Below are positions 23,521 to 31,526 of a stretch of DNA of 46,549 bases, piece after piece (position 1 is the stretch's first letter; each line of letters starts with the position of its first letter). The DNA is from an uncultured Collinsella sp. (GTDB lineage: Bacteria > Actinomycetota > Coriobacteriia > Coriobacteriales > Coriobacteriaceae), in NCBI GenBank assembly GCA_900541015.1, contig UQIB01000023.1, positions 1-46,549 of the forward strand. The letters run 5' to 3'. Under the pieces are notes generated by a model. The model saw nothing but the letters and a program-made list of their open reading frames with translations, was not told the DNA's origin and searched no databases. The translations under genes and the position numbers were made by a program.

Positions 23521-24888
23521 ATGATCATCATCAAAAACGGCGCGCTCGTGACGCCACAGGGGCTTCGCCGCGCCGATCTTGCCATGGAGGGCGACAAGAT
23601 TGTGCGGATTGCCACGGCAATCGAGCCGGGCGAGGGCGATACCGTCCAGGACGCCACGGACTGTTGGGTGTTCCCCGGCTTTATCGACGGCCACACGCAC
23701 ATGCAGTGCTGGACTGGCATGGATTGGACGGCCGATAGCTTTGAGACCGGTACGCGTGCGGCTGCCTGCGGCGGTACGACGACCATCGTGGACTACGCGA
23801 CGGCCGATCGCGGCGTGACCATGCCCGATGCCCTTGCCGAGTGGCATCATCGCGCTGACGGCACCTGCACCGCCAACTACGCCTTTCATATGGCACTCGC
23901 CGAGTGGAATGAGCGCAACCGCGCCGATCTTTCGGCCATGCGCGAGGCGGGCGTGTCGTCGTTTAAGACCTACTTTGCCTATGACCACCTGCGCTTGGAC
24001 GATGCCGAGACGCTCGAGGTACTGGAGGAGCTCAAGCGCGTGGGCGGTATCCTGTGCGTGCATTGCGAGAACGGCACGTTGGTGAATGAACTGCAGAAGC
24101 GCGTGTACGAGCAGGGGATTCATGGGCCCGAGGGGCATGCGCTCAGCCGTCCGGATGTGTGTGAGGCCGAGGCCGTGAGCCGCCTACTGTATCTGGCGCA
24201 CCTGGCCGGCGACGCCCCAGTCAATGTGGTGCACCTTTCGACCAAGCTGGGGCTCGAGGCCATTCGCGCTGCCAAAGCGCGCGGGCAGAAGAATATCTAT
24301 GTCGAGACCTGCCCCCAATATCTGATGCTCGACGACACCTGCTATCTGGAGCAGGGCGAGGACGGCTTTGCGGGCGCCAAGTACGTGATGAGCCCGCCGC
24401 TGCGCCATGCCGGTGACCGTGCGGCACTGCGCGAGGCGCTTGTGGCCGGCGAGATCGATACGATTGCGACCGATCATTGCAGCTTTAACCTGCACGGGCA
24501 AAAGGACCGCGGGCGCGACGATTTCCGCGCGATTCCCAACGGCGGGCCCGGCGTGGAGCATCGTCCCGTCGCGATTGTCACGAGCTTTGAGGGACAGCTG
24601 GGCCCCGAGGACCTTTGCCGCCTGATGAGCGAGAGCCCGGCGCGCGTGTTTGGCATGTACCCGCGCAAGGGCTGTCTTGCCGAGGGCGCCGATGCCGACG
24701 TGTGCGTGTGGGATCCGTGCGCGCGTTGGACGATCAGCGCCGCGACACAGCATCAGGCCGTGGACTACACGCCGCTCGAGGGCTTTGAGGCACATGGCCG
24801 CGCCAAGGCCGTGTTTGTGAACGGCGTGCTGGTGGCACGCGACGGCGAGCCCACCGGAGCCCAACCCGGCCGCTACGTCCCCCGCTAG
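23521..24888 (+). CDS. hyuA: Dihydropyrimidinase/hydantoinase-like amidohydrolase
   Basis: A 455-residue cyclic amidohydrolase. Metal ligands are all visible: DGHTHM (His58, His60), the carbamylated lysine Lys149 in SSFKTYF, VHCENG, VVHLSTK and the aspartate in ATDHC. E. coli HyuA (YgeZ), next to ygeW-ygeX-ygeY, is the equivalent and is linked to purine degradation. It probably opens a reduced ring or hydantoin-like intermediate. It starts nine bases after mocA with AAGGAG in the junction, so the two are translated together. Confidence 0.92.
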   Translation: MIIIKNGALVTPQGLRRADLAMEGDKIVRIATAIEPGEGDTVQDATDCWVFPGFIDGHTHMQCWTGMDWTADSFETGTRAAACGGTTTIVDYATADRGVTMPDALAEWHHRADGTCTANYAFHMALAEWNERNRADLSAMREAGVSSFKTYFAYDHLRLDDAETLEVLEELKRVGGILCVHCENGTLVNELQKRVYEQGIHGPEGHALSRPDVCEAEAVSRLLYLAHLAGDAPVNVVHLSTKLGLEAIRAAKARGQKNIYVETCPQYLMLDDTCYLEQGEDGFAGAKYVMSPPLRHAGDRAALREALVAGEIDTIATDHCSFNLHGQKDRGRDDFRAIPNGGPGVEHRPVAIVTSFEGQLGPEDLCRLMSESPARVFGMYPRKGCLAEGADADVCVWDPCARWTISAATQHQAVDYTPLEGFEAHGRAKAVFVNGVLVARDGEPTGAQPGRYVPR

Positions 24889-24913
24889 CAGCAAAGATGC
24901 CGTGTCCCCTCCG

Positions 24914-24982
24914 CAGTTGCGGTGAAATACGGACTGTTTGCGGCCGTTTGGCGGCCAAACAGTCCGTATTTCACCGCAACTG
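24914..24982. repeat. Dispersed palindromic repeat, copy 1 (27-bp perfect arms)
   Basis: 24914-24940 is exactly reverse-complementary to 24956-24982 (arms open with CAGTTGCGGTGAAATACGG), around a G/C-rich loop that itself can pair. It lies between the convergent genes hyuA and yqeC and may end both transcripts. A second copy is at 27701-27767. Confidence 0.85.
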
Positions 24983-24997
24983 ACGAGATGGGGCCGG

Positions 24998-25732
24998 CTA
25001 CTTGAGGCTGGTGGCGATGAGGGGGCGGCCGAGGGCTGCCTCGAAGCGGTCGGCCATCGTGGGGTCGCTGAGCGTGTCGACTTGGTTGAGCATGACGCGG
25101 GCATTGTTGAGGTTCAGCATCCGCAGCTCGGCATTGAGCACCTGGGCGACGCGCTCTGGGGTGGCAGTGTCGGTGAGCTCGCAGCCGCAACGCTCGCAAA
25201 AGAGCTCGGGGCGGTGGACGGTTTCGTTGATGGGCTTGCCCAGTCCCGAGGCGCCGACGACCCAGACAACGTTTGCCGTGGCGGCGGGAATTACCGGCTC
25301 CCAGGCGGCATGCGCCTTGAGCGGGAGTCGCTTGCTACCGTCTGCCTCGGCCAACACATAGTCAAAGCGCTGTGCCAGCTCGCCGAGTGGCTCCGCGGGG
25401 GCGGAGAGCTTGCCTGTCTCCGGGTCCAAGATGCCTGCCTGGCAGATGCCTCCGCGTGCAAGGCCCGCGCAGGCCTCGCAGGTGCAACCGGGGACATGCG
25501 AGGCGCCCGGCTTCCAAGGCGCGGCGTCCAGGCGACGATTCGACCCGTCCCATGGCACGCCGGCGACGGGGAACATATGCGTGGTGGTGCAGAGGAGCAC
25601 GCGGCCGCCAGCGCGCATAAGCTCAAGGCCGAGCGTTTTGAGCAAGGTCGACTTGCCGCCGCTGCCGATAATCGCGGTAATGCCCGGCTCGATCCTGAGC
25701 GCCGAGGCAAGATTGCCGCTAACCGTTTCCAT
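24998..25732 (-). CDS. yqeC: YqeC, selenium cofactor biosynthesis protein
   Basis: A 244-residue P-loop protein of the YqeC family, found with selenium-dependent molybdenum hydroxylases. The P-loop is GSGGKST (residues 23-29), and the family motif LAEADGSKRLPLKAH is near 125. An extra run of cysteines (83, 85, 88, 97) interrupts the chain after the P-loop region, and CERCGC occurs near 175. Known function is only genetic: yqeB and yqeC mark genomes that put labile selenium into molybdenum hydroxylases. It is divergent from yqeB; the spacer is A/T-rich and holds the ribosome-binding site only weakly. Confidence 0.88.
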   Translation of the reverse strand: METVSGNLASALRIEPGITAIIGSGGKSTLLKTLGLELMRAGGRVLLCTTTHMFPVAGVPWDGSNRRLDAAPWKPGASHVPGCTCEACAGLARGGICQAGILDPETGKLSAPAEPLGELAQRFDYVLAEADGSKRLPLKAHAAWEPVIPAATANVVWVVGASGLGKPINETVHRPELFCERCGCELTDTATPERVAQVLNAELRMLNLNNARVMLNQVDTLSDPTMADRFEAALGRPLIATSLK

Positions 25733-25834
25733 CTGTTCACCGCCGTATAATACTGTGATAATAAATAATCATCAGAGTAGCGGTCGAACCGCTTTTGCTC
25801 TGCTCAAACCGTAGCACAGGGAGGTGCCTCGGGA

Positions 25835-26629
25835 ATGCTCGTTTATGTTCGCGGCGCCGGCGATATCGCCACGGGCGTCGCCGCTCGCTTGGTGCGCGCC
25901 GGCGTGTCGGTCGTCATGGCCGATATCGCGGTCCCCACGTGCATCCGTCGCACAATCAGTTTTTGCGAGGCCATTCGCTTGGGCGAGGTCGAGGTCGAGG
26001 GCATTCGCGCCCGCTTGGCGCAGACGCCGGCAGAGGCGCTCGAGATTACCCAAGCGGGGGATGTTGCCGTCGTGGTGGACCCTCAGGCCAAGATGCTCGA
26101 TGAGCTTAAACCCGCGGCTGTGGTCGACGCGATTTTGGCCAAGCGCAACCTGGGCACCACGCGCGACATGGCGCCTACCGTTATTGCCGTGGGGCCGGGC
26201 TTTACCGCGCCGGTTGATTGCGACGCCGTGGTCGAGACCATGCGCGGGCATTTCCTGGGCCGTGTCATTACCCAAGGTTCACCCCAGCCCAACACGGGCG
26301 TGCCGGGCATTATCGCTGGCTATGGCAAAGAGCGTGTTATCCACAGCCCCGCCGCCGGCGTGTTTCGGTCCGACCGCGCAATCGGCGACATCGTGCGCGC
26401 CGGAGACGTGATTGGCTACGCGGGCGATACGCCCATGTGCACGCAGATCGATGGCTGTCTGCGCGGGCTTTTGGCCGACGGCGTTCAGGTGACCGAGGGC
26501 TTTAAATGCGCCGATGTCGATCCGCGCGGCGATGCCAGCTATATCAACTACATTTCGGACAAGGCGACGTCGGTCGGTGGTGGCGTGCTCGAGGCACTCG
26601 CTATGCTCACCGATATCTTTAGAGGATAG
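25835..26629 (+). CDS. yqeB: YqeB, selenium-dependent molybdenum cofactor biosynthesis protein
   Basis: A 264-residue short-form YqeB (EF2563-like). The N-terminus has a Rossmann-like VRGAGDIATGVAARL (residues 4-18), then RRTISFCEAIRLGEVEVEG, VGPGFTAP and TGVPGIIAGYGKERV. E. coli YqeB is about twice as long, with an added domain; the short form is typical of Gram-positive organisms. It probably helps place selenium at the molybdenum site of the enzyme at 7746. It precedes xdhC by nine bases. Confidence 0.88.
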   Translation: MLVYVRGAGDIATGVAARLVRAGVSVVMADIAVPTCIRRTISFCEAIRLGEVEVEGIRARLAQTPAEALEITQAGDVAVVVDPQAKMLDELKPAAVVDAILAKRNLGTTRDMAPTVIAVGPGFTAPVDCDAVVETMRGHFLGRVITQGSPQPNTGVPGIIAGYGKERVIHSPAAGVFRSDRAIGDIVRAGDVIGYAGDTPMCTQIDGCLRGLLADGVQVTEGFKCADVDPRGDASYINYISDKATSVGGGVLEALAMLTDIFRG

Positions 26630-26638
26630 AAGGCGGCA

Positions 26639-27682
26639 ATGGAAAAGCTCGATGTTGTGAATGCGGCGCTTGTCGCCCTGCGTGCTGGCGAGACGTGCGA
26701 GCTCGTGGTCGTGGCCGGCACGGCGGGGTCGTCACCGCGTGGTGTGGGCGCATGGATGGCCGTCTTTGCCGATGGCAGCCAGGCGGGCACTATCGGCGGC
26801 GGCAAGATTGAGCTCTTTGCGCTGGATGAGGCGCGCGAACTCCTGAGCGCGGGACAGTCGCGTCTGGTCCGCTACACCATGGGCGGCGAGAACTCCGATA
26901 CCGGCATGATCTGCGGCGGAGCCATCTGCCTGTGCTACCTGCATCTGGATGCGACCCAGGCACCGTTGTTCCAGGAAATTGCGGACGTCTTGGTCTATCG
27001 GCGCATCGGCGACTTCGTCATCGACTTTGAGCCGTTTATCGCGAGCGCGCTCGAGGGCGATGTGGCCGAGTACCATGGCGAGGCATCGCGCCATACCATT
27101 GCGGGCTGCCCCGGGCTTTCACTGGTGGAGGAGGGGAGTAACGTCACCTACACCAACGCTGCCTCTGAGATTCCCGCGGCGCACGTCGAGACGCTCTGCC
27201 CCGAAGGCCTGACCTACATCTTTGGCTGCGGACACGTGGGCGCCGCGACGGCGCGCGTGCTCACGGCGGCGGGCTTTGCCGTCGTGGCCTGCGATGACCG
27301 CCCCGGCACGTTGACGCTCGAATGGGTGCCCGGTGTCTACGATCGTCGCCTGGTCGATTACAAGAACCTGAGCGAGCTGTGTCCCATCGGTCCGCGCGAC
27401 TTGGTGGTCGTCGCCACGGCGGGTCACAAGTCCGATATCGACGTGGTGATTCAGGCCATGCGTGCCAAGCCTGCCTACCTGGGCTGTCTGGGCTCGCGCC
27501 GCAAGACGGCCTTTGTGCGTGCCCGCCTGGAGCAGGAAGGCTTTACGCAGGACCAGATCGACGAGCTGCACCTTCCGATCGGTGTTGCCATCGAGGCCGA
27601 GGACCCCGAAGAGATCGCCATCTCCATCGCCGCCGAGATGATCCACCTGCGCCGCACCAAACTCGTCCCCCGCAAGCGCTAA
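26639..27682 (+). CDS. xdhC: XdhC/CoxI-family molybdenum cofactor insertion protein
   Basis: A 347-residue maturation factor. The N-terminal XdhC domain shows AGTAGSSPRGVGAWM, IGGGKIE and TGMICGG. The C-terminal Rossmann domain has IFGCGHVGAATARV (about 195-208) and LGCLGSRRKTAF. XdhC binds sulfurated cofactor and delivers it to xanthine dehydrogenase-type enzymes. As the last gene of the yqeB-xdhC pair it completes a cofactor kit for the XdhD-like hydroxylase. Confidence 0.92.
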   Translation: MEKLDVVNAALVALRAGETCELVVVAGTAGSSPRGVGAWMAVFADGSQAGTIGGGKIELFALDEARELLSAGQSRLVRYTMGGENSDTGMICGGAICLCYLHLDATQAPLFQEIADVLVYRRIGDFVIDFEPFIASALEGDVAEYHGEASRHTIAGCPGLSLVEEGSNVTYTNAASEIPAAHVETLCPEGLTYIFGCGHVGAATARVLTAAGFAVVACDDRPGTLTLEWVPGVYDRRLVDYKNLSELCPIGPRDLVVVATAGHKSDIDVVIQAMRAKPAYLGCLGSRRKTAFVRARLEQEGFTQDQIDELHLPIGVAIEAEDPEEIAISIAAEMIHLRRTKLVPRKR

Positions 27683-27700
27683 TCGCATCCCCACCAATTA

Positions 27701-27767
27701 AGTTGCGGTGAAATACGGACTGTTTAAGCCTGTTAGGCCGCCAAACAGTCCCTATTTCACCGCAACT
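27701..27767. repeat. Dispersed palindromic repeat, copy 2
   Basis: 25-base arms (27701-27725 with 27743-27767) match each other with one mismatch and match copy 1 (24914-24982) across the arms. T residues follow on the forward side (GCTTTTTGG), so it can serve as terminator of xdhC. Confidence 0.85.
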
Positions 27768-27828
27768 GCTTTTTGGGATCCATTTGTGCGGGGGAGTTGT
27801 GGAGTTGTGCAGGCAGACGATGTTTTTC

Positions 27829-27857
27829 TGGAAATACGCTCCCGATGCGCGTATAGT
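27829..27857 (+). promoter_or_regulatory. Promoter ahead of rplE
   Basis: TGGAAA (27829-27834), 17 bases, TATAGT (27852-27857), with start near 27864 and an untranslated leader of about 130 bases before ATG 27995. It gives the ribosomal genes a start of their own despite the missing upstream half of the operon. Confidence 0.55.
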
Positions 27858-27994
27858 ACCGATTGTTTTGTCGGCTCCTGCTGCGTCGAGTCCAAACCGC
27901 AAAATGCCATGAGCGGCGCGGATGCAGCCAGGAGGCACGAGGACAACCCATCGTGGCCACGCCCCGTGCTTAAAACCCCAAGAAGGAGTGAACA

Positions 27995-28552
27995 ATGGCA
28001 GAAGAGAAGTATGTGCCGCGTCTGAAGACCAAGTACAACAACGAGGTCAAGCAGCAGCTTCAGGACAAGTTCCAGTACGAGAACGTCATGATGATCCCCA
28101 AGTTTGAGAAGATCGTCGTGAACATGGGTGTCGGCGAGGCCGCTACCGATTCCAAGGCCATCGACGGTGCCGTGCGCGACCTGCGCGCCATCACCGGCCA
28201 GCAGCCGATGATCACCCGTGCCCGCAAGTCCATCGCTACCTTCCGCCTGCGCGCTGGTATGCCGATCGGCTGCAAGGTTACCCTGCGTGGCGACCGTATG
28301 TGGGAGTTCTTCGATCGTCTGACCTCCGTCGCGATCCCCCGTATCCGCGACTTCCGCGGCATCTCCGCCAAGAGCTTCGACGGCCGTGGTAACTTCTCCA
28401 TGGGCGTCACCGAGCAGCTCATCTTCCCCGAGATCGACTTCGACTCCGTCGATCACCAGCGCGGTATGGACATCACTTTCGTGACCACCGCCAATACCGA
28501 TGAGGAGGCCAAGGCCCTTCTGGACGCCTTCGGTTTCCCGTTCAAGAAATAG
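27995..28552 (+). CDS. rplE: Ribosomal protein L5
   Basis: 185-residue 50S protein that binds 5S rRNA and contacts the P-site tRNA. Typical blocks: VNMGVGEAATDSKAIDGA, FRLRAGMPIGCKVTLRG, NFSMGVTEQLIFPEI and ALLDAFGFPFKK. AAGAAGGAG precedes ATG 27995. It opens the ribosomal cluster here; rplN and rplX, which normally precede it, are absent. Confidence 0.98.
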   Translation: MAEEKYVPRLKTKYNNEVKQQLQDKFQYENVMMIPKFEKIVVNMGVGEAATDSKAIDGAVRDLRAITGQQPMITRARKSIATFRLRAGMPIGCKVTLRGDRMWEFFDRLTSVAIPRIRDFRGISAKSFDGRGNFSMGVTEQLIFPEIDFDSVDHQRGMDITFVTTANTDEEAKALLDAFGFPFKK

Positions 28553-28567
28553 GTTCACCTGCCCTAT

Positions 28568-28597
28568 AAGCGCCGTTCCCACAAGGGGGCGGCGCTT
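28568..28597 (+). other. Hairpin between rplE and rpsN
   Basis: AAGCGCCG (28568-28575) pairs with CGGCGCTT (28590-28597). There is no T-tract, and the downstream gene has its own GAGGAGG site; possibly mRNA processing or stability. Confidence 0.5.
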
Positions 28598-28631
28598 GGG
28601 GCGAACAATACTCTATGTGAGGAGGATATAA

Positions 28632-28817
28632 GTGGCTAAGACATCGATGATCGTCAAGTGCAATCGCAAGCAGAAGTTCTCTACTCGTGAGTACACGCGC
28701 TGCCAGCGCTGCGGCCGTCCGCACTCTGTGTACCGCAAGTTCGGCCTGTGCCGTGTCTGCTTCCGCGAGCTTGCACTCAAGGGCGAGCTTCCCGGCGTTA
28801 AGAAGGCCAGCTGGTAA
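28632..28817 (+). CDS. rpsN: Ribosomal protein S14, zinc-binding type Z
   Basis: A 61-residue short S14 with the four zinc cysteines as CQRCGRP and CRVCFREL. The GTG at 28632 is preceded by GAGGAGG. Short zinc-type S14 is usual in actinobacteria and Firmicutes. The 119-base gap to rpsH contains no gene. Confidence 0.98.
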   Translation: MAKTSMIVKCNRKQKFSTREYTRCQRCGRPHSVYRKFGLCRVCFRELALKGELPGVKKASW

Positions 28818-28936
28818 GTCACTACCAGCGTTTCAAGCATCAGTTTGGAACAGGGAAAACGCGCTAAAAAGGCTTTGCCGTTAAGGGCGGCGAAGAACCA
28901 AGAGCACGTGTTCATCAAGAACGAAGGAGAATCTGT

Positions 28937-29335
28937 ATGAACCTTACAGACCCGATCGCAGATATGCTTACGCGCATCCGTAACGCTAACTCTGTGAACA
29001 AGGCCACGGTCTCCATGCCGAGCAGCAAGAAGCTCGTCGAGATCGCTCGTGTTCTGCACGAGGAGGGCTACATCGAGGGCTACGATGTCGAGGACACCGT
29101 TCCCCAGAAGACTCTGCACATCACGCTTAAGTATGGTCCCAAGAAGGCTAAGGTCATCAACGGCATCCGCCGCATTTCCAAGCCGGGCCTGCGTAAGTAC
29201 ACCGGCGTTGCCGACATGCCCCGCGTCCGCGGTGGCCTTGGTACCGCCATTATTTCCACCAGCCATGGCGTCATGACCGACCGCGATGCTCGCAAGCACA
29301 ACGTCGGCGGCGAGATCATCGCTTACGTCTGGTAA
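28937..29335 (+). CDS. rpsH: Ribosomal protein S8
   Basis: 132-residue 30S assembly protein. It begins MNLTDPIADMLTRIRNANS, a textbook start for S8, and ends with the ISTSHGVMTDRDARKHNVGG block that binds helix 21 of 16S rRNA. AAGGAGA precedes the ATG. It lies in the usual order between rpsN and rplF. Confidence 0.98.
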   Translation: MNLTDPIADMLTRIRNANSVNKATVSMPSSKKLVEIARVLHEEGYIEGYDVEDTVPQKTLHITLKYGPKKAKVINGIRRISKPGLRKYTGVADMPRVRGGLGTAIISTSHGVMTDRDARKHNVGGEIIAYVW

Positions 29336-29368
29336 TTCGCTCGGTAGGTAGAAGGAAAGGAGATCACC

Positions 29369-29905
29369 GTGTCTCGTATCGGTAATAAGCCTGTCCAGAT
29401 TCCCGCCGGAGTCGAAGTGGCAGTCAACGGCAACAACGTTGTCGTCAAGGGCCCCAAGGGCCAGCTCGAGCTCGATGTCTTTGAGAAGCTCGCTATCAAC
29501 GTCGAGGACAACGTCCTCACCGTTTCCCGTCCCGACGACGAGCGTGAGACCCGTGCCCGCCACGGCCTCACCCGCGCCCTCATCCACAACATGGTTGTTG
29601 GCGTTTCCGAGGGCTTCGAGAAGAAGCTCGAGCTCGCCGGCGTCGGTTACCGCGTGCAGCAGAAGGGCAAGAACCTCGAGTTCTCCCTGGGCTTCTCGCA
29701 CCCCGTGATCGTCGAGGCTCCCGAGGGCATCACCTTCGAGGTTCCCGACAACACCCACGTGAACGTCAAGGGTATCAACAAGCAGCAGGTCGGTCAGATC
29801 GCCGCTGAGATCCGCGGCCATCGTCCTCCCGAGCCTTACAAGGGCAAGGGTATCCACTACGTTGGCGAGCACATCCGCCGCAAGCTGGGTAAGGCCGCCA
29901 AGTAG
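29369..29905 (+). CDS. rplF: Ribosomal protein L6
   Basis: 178-residue 50S protein near the sarcin-ricin loop. It starts with GTG (MSRIGNKPVQIPAGVEV) after GGAGATCACC and ends with EPYKGKGIHYVGEHIRRKLG, the conserved tail of L6. Confidence 0.98.
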   Translation: MSRIGNKPVQIPAGVEVAVNGNNVVVKGPKGQLELDVFEKLAINVEDNVLTVSRPDDERETRARHGLTRALIHNMVVGVSEGFEKKLELAGVGYRVQQKGKNLEFSLGFSHPVIVEAPEGITFEVPDNTHVNVKGINKQQVGQIAAEIRGHRPPEPYKGKGIHYVGEHIRRKLGKAAK

Positions 29906-29930
29906 TCGTAACCGACTCACTCGCATAAGA

Positions 29931-29952
29931 CCAGCACCCCGTCAGGTGCTGG
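29931..29952 (+). other. Hairpin between rplF and rplR
   Basis: CCAGCACC (29931-29938) and GGTGCTGG (29945-29952) form a perfect 8-bp stem; TTTTTAG comes later, at 29963-29969. It could be a weak attenuator inside the operon. Confidence 0.5.
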
Positions 29953-29980
29953 CAAGATCAACCTTTTTAGGAGTTTACGT

Positions 29981-30349
29981 ATGAACAAGCATAAGGCGAA
30001 GCTGGAAGGCCTCAAGCGTCGTCAGCGTCGTGTTCGCGGCAAGGTCTCGGGTACCTCCGAGCGTCCGCGTCTTCGCGTGACCCGTACTAACGCCAACATC
30101 TATGCCCAGATCATCGACGACAGCAAGGGCTCCAGCCTGACGCTCGTCTCTGCCTCGACCCTCGAGGCCGAGTTCAAGGGCACCCACACCTCGAACAAGG
30201 AGGCTGCGGAGAAGGTCGGTCAGCTCGTTGGCAAGCGCGCCATCGAGGCCGGCATCACCAAGGTCGCCTTCGATCGCGGTGGCCGTATCTACCATGGCCG
30301 CGTCAAGGCCCTCGCCGACGGTGCTCGTGCCGCCGGTCTCGAGTTCTAG
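29981..30349 (+). CDS. rplR: Ribosomal protein L18
   Basis: 122-residue 5S rRNA-binding protein, with a basic N-terminus (MNKHKAKLEGLKRRQRRVRG), SNIYAQIIDD-like core and FDRGGRIYHGRVKALADGA near the end. TTTAGGAG precedes ATG 29981. It ends 14 bases before rpsE. Confidence 0.98.
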   Translation: MNKHKAKLEGLKRRQRRVRGKVSGTSERPRLRVTRTNANIYAQIIDDSKGSSLTLVSASTLEAEFKGTHTSNKEAAEKVGQLVGKRAIEAGITKVAFDRGGRIYHGRVKALADGARAAGLEF

Positions 30350-30363
30350 GAGGTATGTAGCAC

Positions 30364-30888
30364 ATGGCTCGTAATCAGAAGCAGCAGCGCGAGGCCTCCG
30401 AGTTCGAGGAGCGCGTCGTTTACATCAACCGCGTGTCGAAGACCGTCAAGGGTGGTCGTCGCATGAGCCTCGTCGCTCTCGTCGTCGTTGGCGACGGCAA
30501 GGGCAACGTCGGCGTTGGCATGGGCAAGTCCGCTGAGGTGCCCATGGCCATCTCCAAGGCATCTCTCGATGCCAAGAAGAACATGTTCCACGTGCCGGTG
30601 ACCGAGCAGGGCACCATCCCGCACGAGGTTCTCGGCCACTTTGGTGCCGGCCGCATCATCATCAAGCCCGCTGTCGAGGGTACCGGCGTTATCGCCGGCG
30701 GCGCTGTGCGTCCCCTCTTTGAGCTTGCTGGCATCAAGAACGTCCTGTCCAAGTCCCTCGGTACCGACAACGGCCTCAACATCATCAAGGCTGCCGTCGA
30801 GGGCCTCAAGGAGCTCTCCAGCCCTGAGGACGTCGCGGCTCGCCGTGGCCTGACGGTCTCCGAGATGTTCGTCGGTAAGGAGAACTAA
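30364..30888 (+). CDS. rpsE: Ribosomal protein S5
   Basis: 174-residue 30S protein involved in decoding accuracy. Conserved blocks: VYINRVSKTVKGGRRMSLVA, GNVGVGMGKSAEVP and GTGVIAGGAVRPLFELAGI. GGAGG ends two codons past the rplR stop, so the pair is coupled. Confidence 0.98.
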   Translation: MARNQKQQREASEFEERVVYINRVSKTVKGGRRMSLVALVVVGDGKGNVGVGMGKSAEVPMAISKASLDAKKNMFHVPVTEQGTIPHEVLGHFGAGRIIIKPAVEGTGVIAGGAVRPLFELAGIKNVLSKSLGTDNGLNIIKAAVEGLKELSSPEDVAARRGLTVSEMFVGKEN

Positions 30889-30890
30889 GC

Positions 30891-31073
30891 ATGGCTGACA
30901 CCATCAAGATCAAGCAGGTCCGCAGCACCAACGGTTGCAAGCAGGACCAGGTCCGTACTGTCCGTGCCCTCGGTCTCCACAGGATCCGCGAGGTTCGCGA
31001 GATTGCTGACAACGAGTCCGTCCGCGGCATGATCTTCAAGGTCAAGCACCTTGTCGAGATTGTAGAGGAGTAG
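30891..31073 (+). CDS. rpmD: Ribosomal protein L30
   Basis: 60-residue 50S protein. Sequence IKIKQVRSTNGCKQDQVRTV and VRGMIFKVKHLVEIVEE fit the family. ATG 30891 starts two bases after rpsE ends, with the ribosome-binding site AAGGAGAA inside rpsE. Confidence 0.97.
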   Translation: MADTIKIKQVRSTNGCKQDQVRTVRALGLHRIREVREIADNESVRGMIFKVKHLVEIVEE

Positions 31074-31076
31074 CAA

Positions 31077-31526
31077 ATGCAGCTTCACGATCTTACTCCC
31101 GCGCCCGGTTCCACCAAGAACCGCAAGCGCGTCGGCCGTGGCAATTCTTCGGGTCACGGCACCACTTCTGGCCGCGGTCAGAAGGGCCAGGGTTCCCGCT
31201 CTGGCGGCACCAAGGGTGCCGGCTTCGAGGGTGGCCAGACTCCGCTGGCTATGCGCCTGCCCAAGCTTCCGGGCTTCCGTAACCCCCGTCGTATCGAGTA
31301 CACCGCTGTTAACGTTGAGCGTCTCGAGCGTAAGTTCGAGGACGGCGCTGTGATCGACGGTGCCGCTCTTAAGGCCGCTCGCATCACCAAGAGCGAGTTC
31401 GAGCCCGTCAAGGTGCTCGGCAATGGTGAGCTCACCAAGAAGTTCACGGTCAAGGTCGACAAGGTCAGCGCTTCTGCGCAGGCCAAGATCGAGGCCGCCG
31501 GCGGAAAGGTCGAGCTGCCGTGCTAA
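31077..31526 (+). CDS. rplO: Ribosomal protein L15
   Basis: 149-residue 50S assembly protein. It begins MQLHDLTPAPGSTKNRKRVG and has the glycine-rich GRGNSSGHGTTSGRGQKGQG stretch. It overlaps secY by seven bases. Confidence 0.98.
   Translation: MQLHDLTPAPGSTKNRKRVGRGNSSGHGTTSGRGQKGQGSRSGGTKGAGFEGGQTPLAMRLPKLPGFRNPRRIEYTAVNVERLERKFEDGAVIDGAALKAARITKSEFEPVKVLGNGELTKKFTVKVDKVSASAQAKIEAAGGKVELPC

Noticed and set aside
23502..24138. Reverse-strand frames over hyuA
   Set aside because: Shadows of the forward amidohydrolase, which has all metal-binding motifs.
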